Shown here one piece after another: positions 8,217 to 16,969 of a DNA stretch of 64,000 bases. Where the stretch lies: NCBI GenBank assembly GCA_002083555.1, contig MSXN01000005.1, forward strand, positions 200,114 to 264,113, read 5' to 3'. Position 1 is the stretch's first letter, and every line of letters begins with the position of its first letter. The translations under genes were made by a program, and so were the position numbers. The notes below the pieces were generated by a model. The model had not been told where the DNA came from and ran no database searches. It saw only the letters and a list, made by a program, of their open reading frames with translations. The DNA is from Nitrospira sp. ST-bin5. Its GTDB lineage: Bacteria; Nitrospirota; Nitrospiria; Nitrospirales; Nitrospiraceae.

Positions 8217-8720
8217 ATGCCGCAGTTTGAATCGAGTTTTTTTTCGTCGCTGATTTTCTGGGAGATTCTGTCCTTCGGGATTCTGTTCTTCGTGCTCTAC
8301 AAGTTTGCCTTTCCCGGCATCCTGAGCGTCCTCGAAGAACGGGAGAAGAAGATCAAGGACAGTCTCGACCAGGCTGAACGTCACCGCGCAGAGTCCGAGC
8401 GTGCGCTGAAGACCTATGAGGCGAAGCTCAGTGCAGCGGCGAAGGAAGCTGAAGCCATTCTGGCGGCGGCTCAGGAGCGGGCACAGCGCCTGCTGGATGA
8501 AAACGAACAGCGGATGAGCACGGAAGCGGAGCGCATCAAGGGCGAGGCCACGCGCGAGATCGATCATGAGCGCCGGAAGGCCGTGCAGGACATCCGCAAT
8601 CAGACCACGGAGTTGGCGCTGATGGTAGCGGAGAAAGTGGTGCAGCGCAGTCTCGAGGATGCCGATCACCGAAAGTTCGCCGACGAAGCGCTCAGCGCCC
8701 TCTCGAAGTCTCACTCCTAA
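8217..8720 (+). CDS. atpF: F-type ATP synthase subunit b
   Basis: A 167-residue peripheral-stalk subunit with one N-terminal membrane helix (FFSSLIFWEILSFGILFFVL) followed by a long charged coiled coil rich in Glu, Ala, Lys and Arg. It anchors F1 to F0 through subunit delta. It is the last gene of this atp cluster: the gene that follows is convergent larE, so atpH, A, G, D and C must lie elsewhere in the genome. Confidence 0.92.
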   Translation: MPQFESSFFSSLIFWEILSFGILFFVLYKFAFPGILSVLEEREKKIKDSLDQAERHRAESERALKTYEAKLSAAAKEAEAILAAAQERAQRLLDENEQRMSTEAERIKGEATREIDHERRKAVQDIRNQTTELALMVAEKVVQRSLEDADHRKFADEALSALSKSHS

Positions 8721-8736
8721 TCAAGTTTCGTTCGCT

Positions 8737-9564
8737 CTACTTGGCCTGGCGCGGTGGGTCTATGCTCACCCCGCCAGGCCGGTACCCTTCCAAGTCAATC
8801 GTCACAAACCGAAAGCCGAGTTCCTTCACGCGGCGGCTGATTCTCGTCCCCCGTTCTCCCTCGAGCATTCGAGCCAGTTCATTCTGACCGACTTCGATTC
8901 TGGCGATTTCGCCGTGATCGCGCACACGGCAATGCCTGACCCCTTCTGCAAACAGGACCTCTTCGGCCTGCTCCACCCGGCTGAGCTTTTCTCTCGTGAT
9001 CGTGATGCCTCTGGGGATGCGTGAGGACAGACAGGCGGCAGCTGGTTTGTCCCAGTTCGAGAGCCCCAAGTCTTTCGCAAGCCATCGAATGTCTGATTTG
9101 GTAAGCCCAGCTTCCACCAACGGGCTGCGAACGCCCCATTCGCGTGCGGCCTTGATGCCGGGACGATCATCGCCCAGATCGTCGAGATTGGTTCCGTCCA
9201 CGATGACAGCCGACGCGTACGTTTCTCTCAGCGTGCCCAGCAATTGGTAGAGGTCGGTCTTACAATGAAAACAGCGATCGGCATCGTTCTCGGTAAAAGC
9301 AGGGATTGTCAACTGGTCGGTTTGCACCAACTCATGGCGCGCGCCGATTTCCTTCGCGACGCGGGTGGCTGTTTCCAGTTCGATCGCTGGGAAGGTCGGT
9401 GAAATGGCCGTGATACCCACGGCGGAATTTCCGAGTTCGTCGTGGGCGACTTTCAGGACGAATGTGCTGTCGATCCCGCCTGAATAGGCGACCAGGACGG
9501 AATCCATGGCCGCAATGATCTCGCGCAGATGCAGAAGCTTGTGTTCGAGCGGATGAGGTTGCAT
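8737..9564 (-). CDS. larE: ATP-dependent sacrificial sulfur transferase LarE
   Basis: A 275-residue PP-loop ATP pyrophosphatase. The PP-loop SGGIDS is at residues 28-33 and the conserved AAACLSSRIP block places Cys178 at the site of the sacrificial sulfur-donor cysteine of LarE. A CxxC (CFHC) lies near residues 98-101. LarE adenylates and sulfurates the nicotinic-acid-derived precursor of the nickel-pincer nucleotide cofactor, losing its own cysteine sulfur. No larB, larC or larA is next to it. It is convergent with atpF and upstream of nothing obviously related. Confidence 0.88.
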   Translation of the reverse strand: MQPHPLEHKLLHLREIIAAMDSVLVAYSGGIDSTFVLKVAHDELGNSAVGITAISPTFPAIELETATRVAKEIGARHELVQTDQLTIPAFTENDADRCFHCKTDLYQLLGTLRETYASAVIVDGTNLDDLGDDRPGIKAAREWGVRSPLVEAGLTKSDIRWLAKDLGLSNWDKPAAACLSSRIPRGITITREKLSRVEQAEEVLFAEGVRHCRVRDHGEIARIEVGQNELARMLEGERGTRISRRVKELGFRFVTIDLEGYRPGGVSIDPPRQAK

Positions 9565-9588
9565 AGCGGCACAGTGCCGGGGAGTCTG

Positions 9589-10965
9589 TTACTGGCGGAC
9601 CTTGGCTTTGGCCACGTTGCCAACCACGACGAGCGCATAGTGCTGCGGGTCGAGGTAATGTTTCGCCACGCGAAGGACGTCGTCTTTTGTGACGCGCTCG
9701 ATCCATTTCGGGTACTGGCTGAAATATTCAAACCCCAGTCCGTAGTACTCGACCTGCGCCAGCACCTGGGCCAGTTTGGCGGTAGAGTCCAGGCGGAGCG
9801 GAAAGCTGCCCATGAGGAATGACTTTGCTTCCGATAGTTCCTGGTCGCTGACCGGGCTGTCGCGGATCCCTTTGATTTCCGTCAGCACGCCTGCAATAGC
9901 CTGGTTGGTGGCTTCGGTCCTGGTTTGAAGATTTACCCAGAACGAGCCGGGGAGCATGCGCGCGTCGTAGTGGCTCATGATTCCGTAGGCGAGTCCCTGC
10001 TTGTCGCGGATCGAGTCCATGAGCCGGGACGAAAACCCTCCGGCCCCCAGAATATGGTTCATGACGGTGACGGCGTAGTAGTCGGGGTTATTCCGGCTAA
10101 TGCCCCCGTGGCCGAGGACAATCGTGGATTGAGTCAAGTCCTTCTCAATGAGCTGAACCGCCTTCTTCTCCATCGCTGCCGGTTTCTTTGTCGTGCGGGT
10201 CTGGGGGGTGCCCTTCTTCCATGAGCCGAAATGGTATTGCACAAGGGCCGTAGCTTGTTCGACGGAAAGATCCCCCACGATGGTCAGAATCACCTGATTG
10301 GGGAGATATTCCTTCGCATAGAAGCTCTGGACGTCTGCCAGCGTAATCTTGCTCACTGTGTCTTCGGTGCCTTGTGCTGGCCATCGATAGGGATGATTGT
10401 GAAAGACCAGCTGGTTGAAAGCCTTCATCGCCACATGACCGGGATCGTCGTTGTCGCTGGAAATTTCTCCCAGGATTTGTGAGCGCACCCGCTCGAATTC
10501 GTGTTTGGGGAAGGCGGGATGCATCAACACATCGGCGAGGAGCGCAAAGCCTAGGTCGATATCTTTTTTCAGCACGCGCGCTGAGGCGGTCGTGAAGTCC
10601 TCTCCGGCTTTCGCTTCCAGTGAGCCGCCGATGAAATCGATTTGTTCTGCCAGTTGTTTCGAGGAACGGCTGGTAGTTCCCTCATCCAAAAGACTGGCGA
10701 CGACATTCGCGACGCCGGCTTTCTCAGGAGGATCGTAGGCCGATCCGGTCTTGACTAGGGCATGAATCTCCACGATCGGGAGAAAGTGCTGCTCGAGGAC
10801 CAGGACGGTCATCCCGTTCGGCGCGGTGAATTTTGTCGGCGTGATGTCAGCCGCATATAGGCTTGTAGCGAGGGGGAAGAGGGCGGTCGTGAGCAGCAGT
10901 GCACCGCTACGACGCCATTGGCGCACCCGAGTGAATGGTCCTTTTGATGCAGTCGTGGCCATCAT
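9589..10965 (-). CDS. M16 peptidase-like protein, non-catalytic partner
   Basis: A 458-residue exported M16 family protein with a signal peptide ending near SLYAA. The position of the zinc motif HxxEH reads VANVVASLLDEG, so the metal ligands are missing. The C-terminal substrate-site arginine/tyrosine block FSSRLMDSIRDKQGLAYG is intact. This is the pattern of the non-catalytic subunit in two-chain M16B peptidases, as in mitochondrial processing peptidase alpha. It follows the catalytic partner directly (ATG ATG two bases after its stop). Confidence 0.88.
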   Translation of the reverse strand: MMATTASKGPFTRVRQWRRSGALLLTTALFPLATSLYAADITPTKFTAPNGMTVLVLEQHFLPIVEIHALVKTGSAYDPPEKAGVANVVASLLDEGTTSRSSKQLAEQIDFIGGSLEAKAGEDFTTASARVLKKDIDLGFALLADVLMHPAFPKHEFERVRSQILGEISSDNDDPGHVAMKAFNQLVFHNHPYRWPAQGTEDTVSKITLADVQSFYAKEYLPNQVILTIVGDLSVEQATALVQYHFGSWKKGTPQTRTTKKPAAMEKKAVQLIEKDLTQSTIVLGHGGISRNNPDYYAVTVMNHILGAGGFSSRLMDSIRDKQGLAYGIMSHYDARMLPGSFWVNLQTRTEATNQAIAGVLTEIKGIRDSPVSDQELSEAKSFLMGSFPLRLDSTAKLAQVLAQVEYYGLGFEYFSQYPKWIERVTKDDVLRVAKHYLDPQHYALVVVGNVAKAKVRQ

Positions 10966-10967
10966 GA

Positions 10968-12365
10968 TCAGGGCTTTCCGGCATGTGCAGCGGTCGGTTG
11001 GGGCTCTGCCGCTTTAGGCGGTTGAGGAATCAGAATGCCGACTGTCCGGTTGTCGGGATTCAGGTATTGCTTGGCGACTCGTTGAATGTCTTTGGCGGTG
11101 ACCGCGCGGATGCGCTCTAAAAATTGATCGACTCGCCGCCAGCCGGCTCCGATGGATTCTGATTGACCCAGCAACATGGCGTATCGAAAGTTCGAATCCT
11201 GTTCAAATACGTGGGAGGCTTCCACCTGATTTTTCGCCCGCTGCAGTTCCAATTCGGTCGGCGGCTCGTTCTGGAGTCGGGTGATTTCGCGATACAGCGC
11301 GTCCTCGACCGACTCCACTTTGGCGCCAGGATTCACCAGGGCATAGAAGTAGAACAGGCTGGGATCGGTCTGCATCAGGCTGTATTCGGCCCCGACGGCC
11401 AGGGAATTCTTTTGATCGTAGACGAGGCTCTGATAGAGGCGCGAACTTTTTCCATGCGACAGGATCGACTCTAGAATGTCCAGGGCGTAGGAGTCGTCGC
11501 TGGAATAATTCGGCACGCGGAACCCCAGCATGACGAAGGGGACTTGCGCCTCACGTTTTAAGAGAAAACGCCGTTCGCCGCGCTGCTCCGGCTCGACCGC
11601 CAGCGTGGCCTTCGGACTCGGACCCTTGGGAATCGGTTCGAAGAGGTGTTTGATGGTCGGGAGTAAAGAGTCCGCCTTGATATCACCCACCACGATCAGC
11701 GTGGCATTATTCGGCGAATAGTAGGTGTCGTAGTGGCGCTGCAAATCGTCCAGCGACATGGCATCTAAGTCGGCGAACCAACCGATGACCGGCCAGTGGT
11801 AGGGGTGGCTGAAATAGGCCTGCGCGAAGAGCGCCTCGACTAGAGCCCCTTGGGGATCGTCTTCCGTGCGCAGCCGGCGTTCTTCCTTCACAACTTCGCG
11901 CTCGGTTTGAAACTCGTTGTTGTCGAGGATCAGTCCCTGCATTCGATCCGCTTCCATTTCCAAAGCGAGTTCGACGCGATCGGCTGCGAGGTTCTCAAAG
12001 TAGGCGGTAAAATCCTGGCTCGTAAAGGCGTTATCGACCCCGCCGTTTTTCCGGATGATCCGGGAAAAGGAGCCCTTTGGATACTTCGCCGTGCCTTTGA
12101 ACATCATGTGTTCGAGCATATGAGACAGCCCGGCCCGGCCCATCACTTCGTTGCGCGAGCCCACTTTGTACCAGACCTGCACGGTCGCGACTGGGGCCTT
12201 GGGGACCTCAACAAGTAGGACCTTCATCCCATTAGACAAGAGATATTCGTGGGGCTCAGCCGCGTAGCTCGTTCCGGTCCATAGGCAGAGAGTGAGTACG
12301 GCGAAGAGGACTGATCGATGACTGTGGTGTTGTGACTTCATAGTTGGGTGAGTCGCACGAGGCAT
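10968..12365 (-). CDS. M16 family zinc peptidase, catalytic subunit
   Basis: A 465-residue exported zinc peptidase with HMLEHMMFKGT (HxxEH) and the third ligand in the EREVVKEERR block, plus the VARGE-like C-terminal half. It probably degrades peptides or processes proteins in the periplasm together with the adjacent non-catalytic paralogue. A second ATG at 12341 (MKSQHHSHRS, then a hydrophobic signal) is an equally good start. Neither ATG has a clear ribosome binding site, and the 12365 start lies one base after the rlmN stop codon, suggesting translational coupling. Confidence 0.9.
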   Translation of the reverse strand: MPRATHPTMKSQHHSHRSVLFAVLTLCLWTGTSYAAEPHEYLLSNGMKVLLVEVPKAPVATVQVWYKVGSRNEVMGRAGLSHMLEHMMFKGTAKYPKGSFSRIIRKNGGVDNAFTSQDFTAYFENLAADRVELALEMEADRMQGLILDNNEFQTEREVVKEERRLRTEDDPQGALVEALFAQAYFSHPYHWPVIGWFADLDAMSLDDLQRHYDTYYSPNNATLIVVGDIKADSLLPTIKHLFEPIPKGPSPKATLAVEPEQRGERRFLLKREAQVPFVMLGFRVPNYSSDDSYALDILESILSHGKSSRLYQSLVYDQKNSLAVGAEYSLMQTDPSLFYFYALVNPGAKVESVEDALYREITRLQNEPPTELELQRAKNQVEASHVFEQDSNFRYAMLLGQSESIGAGWRRVDQFLERIRAVTAKDIQRVAKQYLNPDNRTVGILIPQPPKAAEPQPTAAHAGKP

Positions 12366-12366
12366 G

Positions 12367-13545
12367 CTAACAACGGGATTCGATTTGTGTCAAGGCAACG
12401 GACGCCTGGCCGGCCGGAACATTGCCCAATTGGCCGCAGGCGCCCAGCACGTCGCGTCCCCGGCTTTTACGAATGAACGCGTCGATGCCGGCGCGGGTCA
12501 GTATCGCCTGGAATGTGAATACGCGATTATCGGCCGGTCTACGGAAGACGTTCCCTGGAAATTCATTGAACGGAATTAAATTCACTTTACACCGGATGCC
12601 TGTAAGTAGCTTCATTAGGCGCCGGGCGTCGTCATCGCTGTCGTTCACACCGGCAAGCAGGACATATTCAAACGTCAACCGTCGCATGGGAGGGAGCGGA
12701 TATCGTCGGCAGGCGGCCATGAGGGTTTTGAGCGAGGCGATCTGACTGGCTGCGGGCATCAACTGTTGCCGCTGCTCCTCTGTCGTGCCGTTCAAAGAAA
12801 TCGCCAGATTCACCCCGAGCGCAGCCACGTCTTTCAACCGGGTGGCAAGTCCCGCAGTTGAGACCGTAATGCGGCGCGGCGACCAGCCCAGTCCCCACGA
12901 TTTGTTTGTCAGGCAGCGGATTGCGGCGGACAGCGCCTCACTATTTGCCAGTGGCTCGCCCATGCCCATGAACACGAGGTTAGTGAGCCGTTCTTCGCCG
13001 GTGAGCTGATCCTGGGCGGTCAGTACCTGATCGACGATTTCATGTGCTTTGAGATTACGCTTCAACCCCATCGTGCCGGTCAAGCAGAAGCCACAGTCCA
13101 GCATACAGCCGACCTGTGTCGAGACGCAGAGTGTCAGCCGATCTTCATCGGGAATCAGGACCGTTTCAATGCGCAAGCTATCATTGAGTGTCAGCAGTAA
13201 TTTGCGCGTACCATCGGATGATTGGAGGACCGTGCAGTTCTGCGTGCGTTGAATGGTTGCAACGGCGGTGAGTCTCTCACGATCGTTCTGTGAAAGATCC
13301 GTCATCTGCGCGATGTTGCGAGCCCGGTGTTGATAGAGCCAGCGCAGAATCTGCCCCGTCCGATACCCAGGCCAGTCGAAGCCACGGACAAGCGTGGTCA
13401 TCTGGGCCTCGGTCAGACTCAGTAAGTTTGTCTGTGGCTGTGATGGTTCAGTCATCGGGATACGTCTGCTCAGATAATGAGGGATCACAGTACCACAGGG
13501 GACGGGGCATCGGCAGCACCTGTTCACCAAAAGCTTCCTAATCAT
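12367..13545 (-). CDS. rlmN: 23S rRNA/tRNA (adenine-C2) methyltransferase RlmN
   Basis: A radical SAM enzyme that methylates C2 of A2503 in 23S rRNA and A37 in tRNAs. The cluster motif CMLDCGFC gives Cys147, Cys151 and Cys154, followed by FMGMGEPLANSEAL, ISLNGTTEEQR and the catalytic cysteine in RGRDVLGACGQL near the C-terminus. The ATG at 13545 is chosen because AGGAGGGG precedes it at ideal spacing. The RlmN-like homology really begins near residue 36, so the ATG at 13455 (MTEPSQPQ) would give a more usual length, and the cysteine-rich 30-residue extension is odd. Confidence 0.92.
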   Translation of the reverse strand: MIRKLLVNRCCRCPVPCGTVIPHYLSRRIPMTEPSQPQTNLLSLTEAQMTTLVRGFDWPGYRTGQILRWLYQHRARNIAQMTDLSQNDRERLTAVATIQRTQNCTVLQSSDGTRKLLLTLNDSLRIETVLIPDEDRLTLCVSTQVGCMLDCGFCLTGTMGLKRNLKAHEIVDQVLTAQDQLTGEERLTNLVFMGMGEPLANSEALSAAIRCLTNKSWGLGWSPRRITVSTAGLATRLKDVAALGVNLAISLNGTTEEQRQQLMPAASQIASLKTLMAACRRYPLPPMRRLTFEYVLLAGVNDSDDDARRLMKLLTGIRCKVNLIPFNEFPGNVFRRPADNRVFTFQAILTRAGIDAFIRKSRGRDVLGACGQLGNVPAGQASVALTQIESRC

Positions 13546-13595
13546 GCACTGCCCCTCCTACCCCTGCGGTCTATAATGTGTTACTACATTTGGCT

Positions 13596-15860
13596 ATGAA
13601 GATCGCGTCTCTCTCGTTACTCATTTCCTCAGTGATCTTTACCCTGTTAGGGACTTCCCTTGACCGGGCGCTGGCTTCGCAAGTGAGTAATGGAGACGCC
13701 TCTGCTGCCGGTTCTTGCGAATCTGCCGAAGAGTGCTTTGCTGCGGCGGCACAGCCCAAGGAGCGATTAGGTAATCAACTGACCAAAGAGCAAGTCTCGG
13801 CACTCAAGTTAGAGCGATTGCGCTTAATCACGGAGCGTTTCCCCGGTTCGGTCTGGGCGAAGCGTGCGGGGGTATTGTCCGGTGTGTTGCTGGTTGAGCG
13901 AAATCCCGCAGCGGCCATGCCGTTTTTACGGGCGGGTCAACGTGATCTTCCCGTGCTCGACGATTACCTGCGTCTCTGGATGGGCGAGGCGATGCTGCAC
14001 CTGGGCGATGCGAAAGAGGCTGCCGGACTGTTCGAGAGTGTGGTCCAGGCGGTGCCGGATTCCAATTTGAGCAGTCTTGTGGCGCTCCGTGCCGGAGAAG
14101 CCTGGTATCAAGCGGCGAGTTGTCCGGAGGCGCTGGGATGGCTTGCGAAGGCGGTGACGAACAACGATAAAGACAAAGATCCTCTTGTGCCGAAAGCGTG
14201 GCTTCGTATGGCGGCTTGTTATCTTCGGGCCGGTCAAGTTGCCGAAGGACGGACGACGCTCAAGCAACTGTGGGTCCGGTTCGCCTATGCGCCGGAGGCG
14301 AAAGAGGCGGAGGCGCTGTTGCTGACAAATCTTGGCGGGGAACCGTGGGCTGCATCGTCGGAGGATCATTTCAATCGGGCGCAGTCGTTTCTCGGCCAGG
14401 CGTTGCATGCGGAGGCGATTGAGGAGCTGAAAAAGTTTTTGACGATGGAGCCGGGCTCGCCGCATCGCGGGAGTGCGAAGCTCAAGCTCGGCGTCGCGCA
14501 GGTGCGGCTGAAGCAATACGATCAGGCCCGCGAAACGTTTCGGGCGCTCATGGCCGAGCATGTGGCGGAATCCGATGAAGCCACGGTCTGGCTGGCGCGA
14601 GTCTACCTGCGGCAGACAACGGGGGCGAAGCTGCTGGAGCTGAGCCGGTCGTTGGATAAGCTGTCGTTGTCGGCGGAGCAGAAGGGGCAGATCAACATCT
14701 TTGCCGGGATCTGGCTGGAAGATCAAAAGCAGTTTAATGAAGCAATCGCCAAATATCGGTTGGTGACGAAGGCAGGGGAGCCGGCAACCCAGCGGGCAGA
14801 GGCGTCCTGGCGCGTGGGATGGGCTCTCTACCGCATGGCTCGGTACAAAGAGGCCATCGAAGTCTGGCAACATATCGTCGATCAGCGCGACAGCGATTAT
14901 GAACCGCAGGCGCTCTATTGGATTGCCCGTTCCCTGACGCAGATCCAGAATGGGCGGGCGCGCGATGTCTATGCGCAACTGTGCCGGCAATACCCCTTCA
15001 CGTACTACTGCCAGCTGGCCAGGGAGCAGGCGCCTGATGCGGTGGTTGAAATTGGAGGCCAGGCTGCGCCCTCGACGGTGGCGGAATCGCCGATTACGGA
15101 AGTTGTCGCGCCTTCGTTGATGAAATTTGCAGAAGTGGAGCAGCAGCCGGCCTATCGTCGGGCGTTGGAGCTGAAGATGTTGGGGCTTGAAGCCGATGCG
15201 GCGCGTGAACTGGCGGCTCTCACCGAGCAATATACCCGTGACCCGGATGTCTTGATGACGCTCTCGATGCGGTTGAACGAGGTGGGGGCGTATAACCACG
15301 CGCTGCGTTTAGCCCGTGCCCGGTTTCGCGAAAAGTTGGAGCGTACCGGTGGAACGGTGGCTCCTGGTCTCTGGAGCGTAGCCTATCCCACCGGTTTGAT
15401 CCCGACGATCAAAACGCAGGGATTGAATGGCGTGAATCCCTATTTGGTCGCGGCCATTATTCGGGAAGAGAGTCAGTACGATGTGCGAGCGGTGTCGCGG
15501 GTGGGTGCAATTGGTTTGATGCAGGTCATGCCGGCCACGGCGAATCAAGTCGCGCAGCGGCATCATTTTCCTGCGGTAACCAGGGAAGATCTCTTTGATC
15601 AGGAGACGAATGTGCGGATCGGGGCCCGGTATGTCGAGCAATTGTTGGCCCAGTTCTCCGGGAATGTGGTTCACACGATCGCCGCCTACAACGCGGGGCC
15701 GATTGTCGTGGGCAATTGGGCGGAACAGCATCGCGGGCGCAGCCAGGATGAATTTGTCGAACTGATCCCGTTTCAGGAAACGCGTCAGTATGTGAAGAGG
15801 GTCTTGCGGAGCTTTAAGGAATATCTTCGATTGGCTGGCAGCGCCGGTCCGGTTTCTTGA
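13596..15860 (+). CDS. soluble lytic murein transglycosylase with TPR-like repeats
   Basis: A 754-residue exported protein: signal peptide (ASLSLLISSVIFTLLGTSLDRALA), a long alpha-helical superhelical region of about 500 residues with TPR-like pairs (EAIEELKKFLTMEPGSPHRGSAKLKL, and similar), then a C-terminal SLT catalytic domain. The domain contains YLVAAIIREESQYDVRAVS with the catalytic glutamate, GAIGLMQVMPATA, NVRIGARYVEQL and AAYNAG. This matches the Slt70 architecture. It cleaves glycan strands of peptidoglycan in the periplasm. The ATG at 13596 is preferred over an in-frame GTG at 13578 because it directly precedes the signal sequence. Confidence 0.92.
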   Translation: MKIASLSLLISSVIFTLLGTSLDRALASQVSNGDASAAGSCESAEECFAAAAQPKERLGNQLTKEQVSALKLERLRLITERFPGSVWAKRAGVLSGVLLVERNPAAAMPFLRAGQRDLPVLDDYLRLWMGEAMLHLGDAKEAAGLFESVVQAVPDSNLSSLVALRAGEAWYQAASCPEALGWLAKAVTNNDKDKDPLVPKAWLRMAACYLRAGQVAEGRTTLKQLWVRFAYAPEAKEAEALLLTNLGGEPWAASSEDHFNRAQSFLGQALHAEAIEELKKFLTMEPGSPHRGSAKLKLGVAQVRLKQYDQARETFRALMAEHVAESDEATVWLARVYLRQTTGAKLLELSRSLDKLSLSAEQKGQINIFAGIWLEDQKQFNEAIAKYRLVTKAGEPATQRAEASWRVGWALYRMARYKEAIEVWQHIVDQRDSDYEPQALYWIARSLTQIQNGRARDVYAQLCRQYPFTYYCQLAREQAPDAVVEIGGQAAPSTVAESPITEVVAPSLMKFAEVEQQPAYRRALELKMLGLEADAARELAALTEQYTRDPDVLMTLSMRLNEVGAYNHALRLARARFREKLERTGGTVAPGLWSVAYPTGLIPTIKTQGLNGVNPYLVAAIIREESQYDVRAVSRVGAIGLMQVMPATANQVAQRHHFPAVTREDLFDQETNVRIGARYVEQLLAQFSGNVVHTIAAYNAGPIVVGNWAEQHRGRSQDEFVELIPFQETRQYVKRVLRSFKEYLRLAGSAGPVS

Positions 15861-15923
15861 CAAGATGTAGTGAAGTTTTTATAGTGCCCCACAATCTATT
15901 GGGTTTATTGGGAGATTTTGAGC

Positions 15924-16178
15924 ATGGCGTTGGATCGTCTCGATGCATTGGAAAGCCGGATTCGTGAGCTGGTGAAACTTGTTCAAGAATTCAAGAAGAA
16001 GAATGCGTTGTTAGAGGATGAGCTGAAGGCGACGCGCCAGCGCCTCTCCTCACAAGACGACATGAATCGACAGTGGGAACAGGAGCGGGTGGACATCAAG
16101 GCGCGTATTGAGCGAGTGATGGGTGAGATCGATTTGTTGGAATGTTTGGACGATTCCAAGGAGGTGGCTCTTGACTAA
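15924..16178 (+). CDS. zapB: ZapB-like coiled-coil cell division protein
   Basis: An 84-residue, entirely alpha-helical, highly charged protein (LDRLDALESRIRELVKLVQ, then a second heptad stretch) that fits a short cytoplasmic coiled coil such as ZapB, which bridges ZapA-FtsZ to the chromosome terminus. The identification rests mainly on size, coiled-coil character and the translationally overlapping zapA gene. GGGAG lies ten bases upstream of the ATG; an in-frame TTG at 15918 is an alternative. Confidence 0.7.
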   Translation: MALDRLDALESRIRELVKLVQEFKKKNALLEDELKATRQRLSSQDDMNRQWEQERVDIKARIERVMGEIDLLECLDDSKEVALD

Positions 16179-16467
16179 GACCATTGATGTGGAAATTTAT
16201 GGCCAGCGGTATTCCATTCGTGGTGAGGCGGATGATGTGTATATTCGCCGGCTTGCGAGTTTCGTGGATGAGCACATGCGGACGTTGGCTGAGGGGATGA
16301 AGACCGCAACGCCCTCCAAGTTGGCGGTCTTGACGGCTATCAATTTGGCCCATCAATTCTTCGAGTCGGAAAAGAAGCGAACCCAAGGCGAGGCCGATGT
16401 CGATCGCCGGATGGAGACGTTGATGGAATCCATCGAGGAACAGATGCCGATTTCATTCTTCAGGTGA
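16171..16467 (+). CDS. zapA: cell division protein ZapA
   Basis: ZapA binds and bundles FtsZ at the division ring. The product has VEIYGQRYSIRGEADDVYIRRLASFVDEHM, the typical N-terminal FtsZ-binding globular domain, followed by a coiled-coil helix (LAVLTAINLAHQFFESEKKR). The start is TTG 16171, chosen because a perfect AAGGAGG lies at the right distance and the frame upstream is not ZapA-like. This gives 98 residues and an eight-base overlap with the zapB-like gene. Confidence 0.88.
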   Translation: MTKTIDVEIYGQRYSIRGEADDVYIRRLASFVDEHMRTLAEGMKTATPSKLAVLTAINLAHQFFESEKKRTQGEADVDRRMETLMESIEEQMPISFFR

Positions 16468-16969
16468 GTTTCACCTTGCTTTCGGAAAAGGCCTTTGTTA
16501 TCGTGGGTCTAGTGTCTTTACGTTATGCGTGTGTCGAGTGATGAGGAATCGGTTTCCAGGAACATCATCCAGAACAGAATGTGTGATCGAGATAGTCGAA
16601 TGATCAACGCACAAGAGAACAGCGGTGTATCTGTGTATGCAGTCCTAGTACGGTGGATGCTCACCTTGTGGGTAATCCCCGTTAGGCGGTTCGTGTGGAC
16701 GATCGTAGATTGGTGTGTGGACATGTTTGTGAGTGTGTCGCGCGCTGTCGGTCGTGAGTTGCACGTTCAGCCTGTGCTTGCAGTGATCCCTCGTCGGCAG
16801 AGAATGAGAGTGTGGGTTCGAGAGTCTCGGCCGAATGGGAGAGGATACAGATACGCAGGTGGTCGGTCTTCTGGTTCCCGTGTGCGATCGCGTTTGGGAT
16901 GATCGTGTTCCCGGTTTAGGCCTCCCTCGTTTTCGCTCCACCCTCGCATAGCGCTGCATTGCTAACAGA
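16468..16969. other. 502-base gap between zapA and rny
   Basis: No convincing protein gene is seen. One open frame at 16525-16902 on the plus strand has an arginine-, valine- and serine-heavy composition and no ribosome binding site, and looks spurious. The stretch is unusually rich in TGTG and GTGT words. In many bacteria the gene for 6S RNA (ssrS) lies just after zapA, so a structured RNA could be here, but I could not recognise its fold by eye. Confidence 0.4.

Noticed and set aside
13926..15299. 457-residue open frame antisense to the soluble lytic transglycosylase gene
   Set aside because: It is a codon shadow of a clear real gene, rich in Arg, His and Leu, with no start signal.
16525..16902. 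125-residue open frame between zapA and rny
   Set aside because: No ribosome binding site, arginine- and valine-heavy composition and no recognisable domain; better seen as noncoding.
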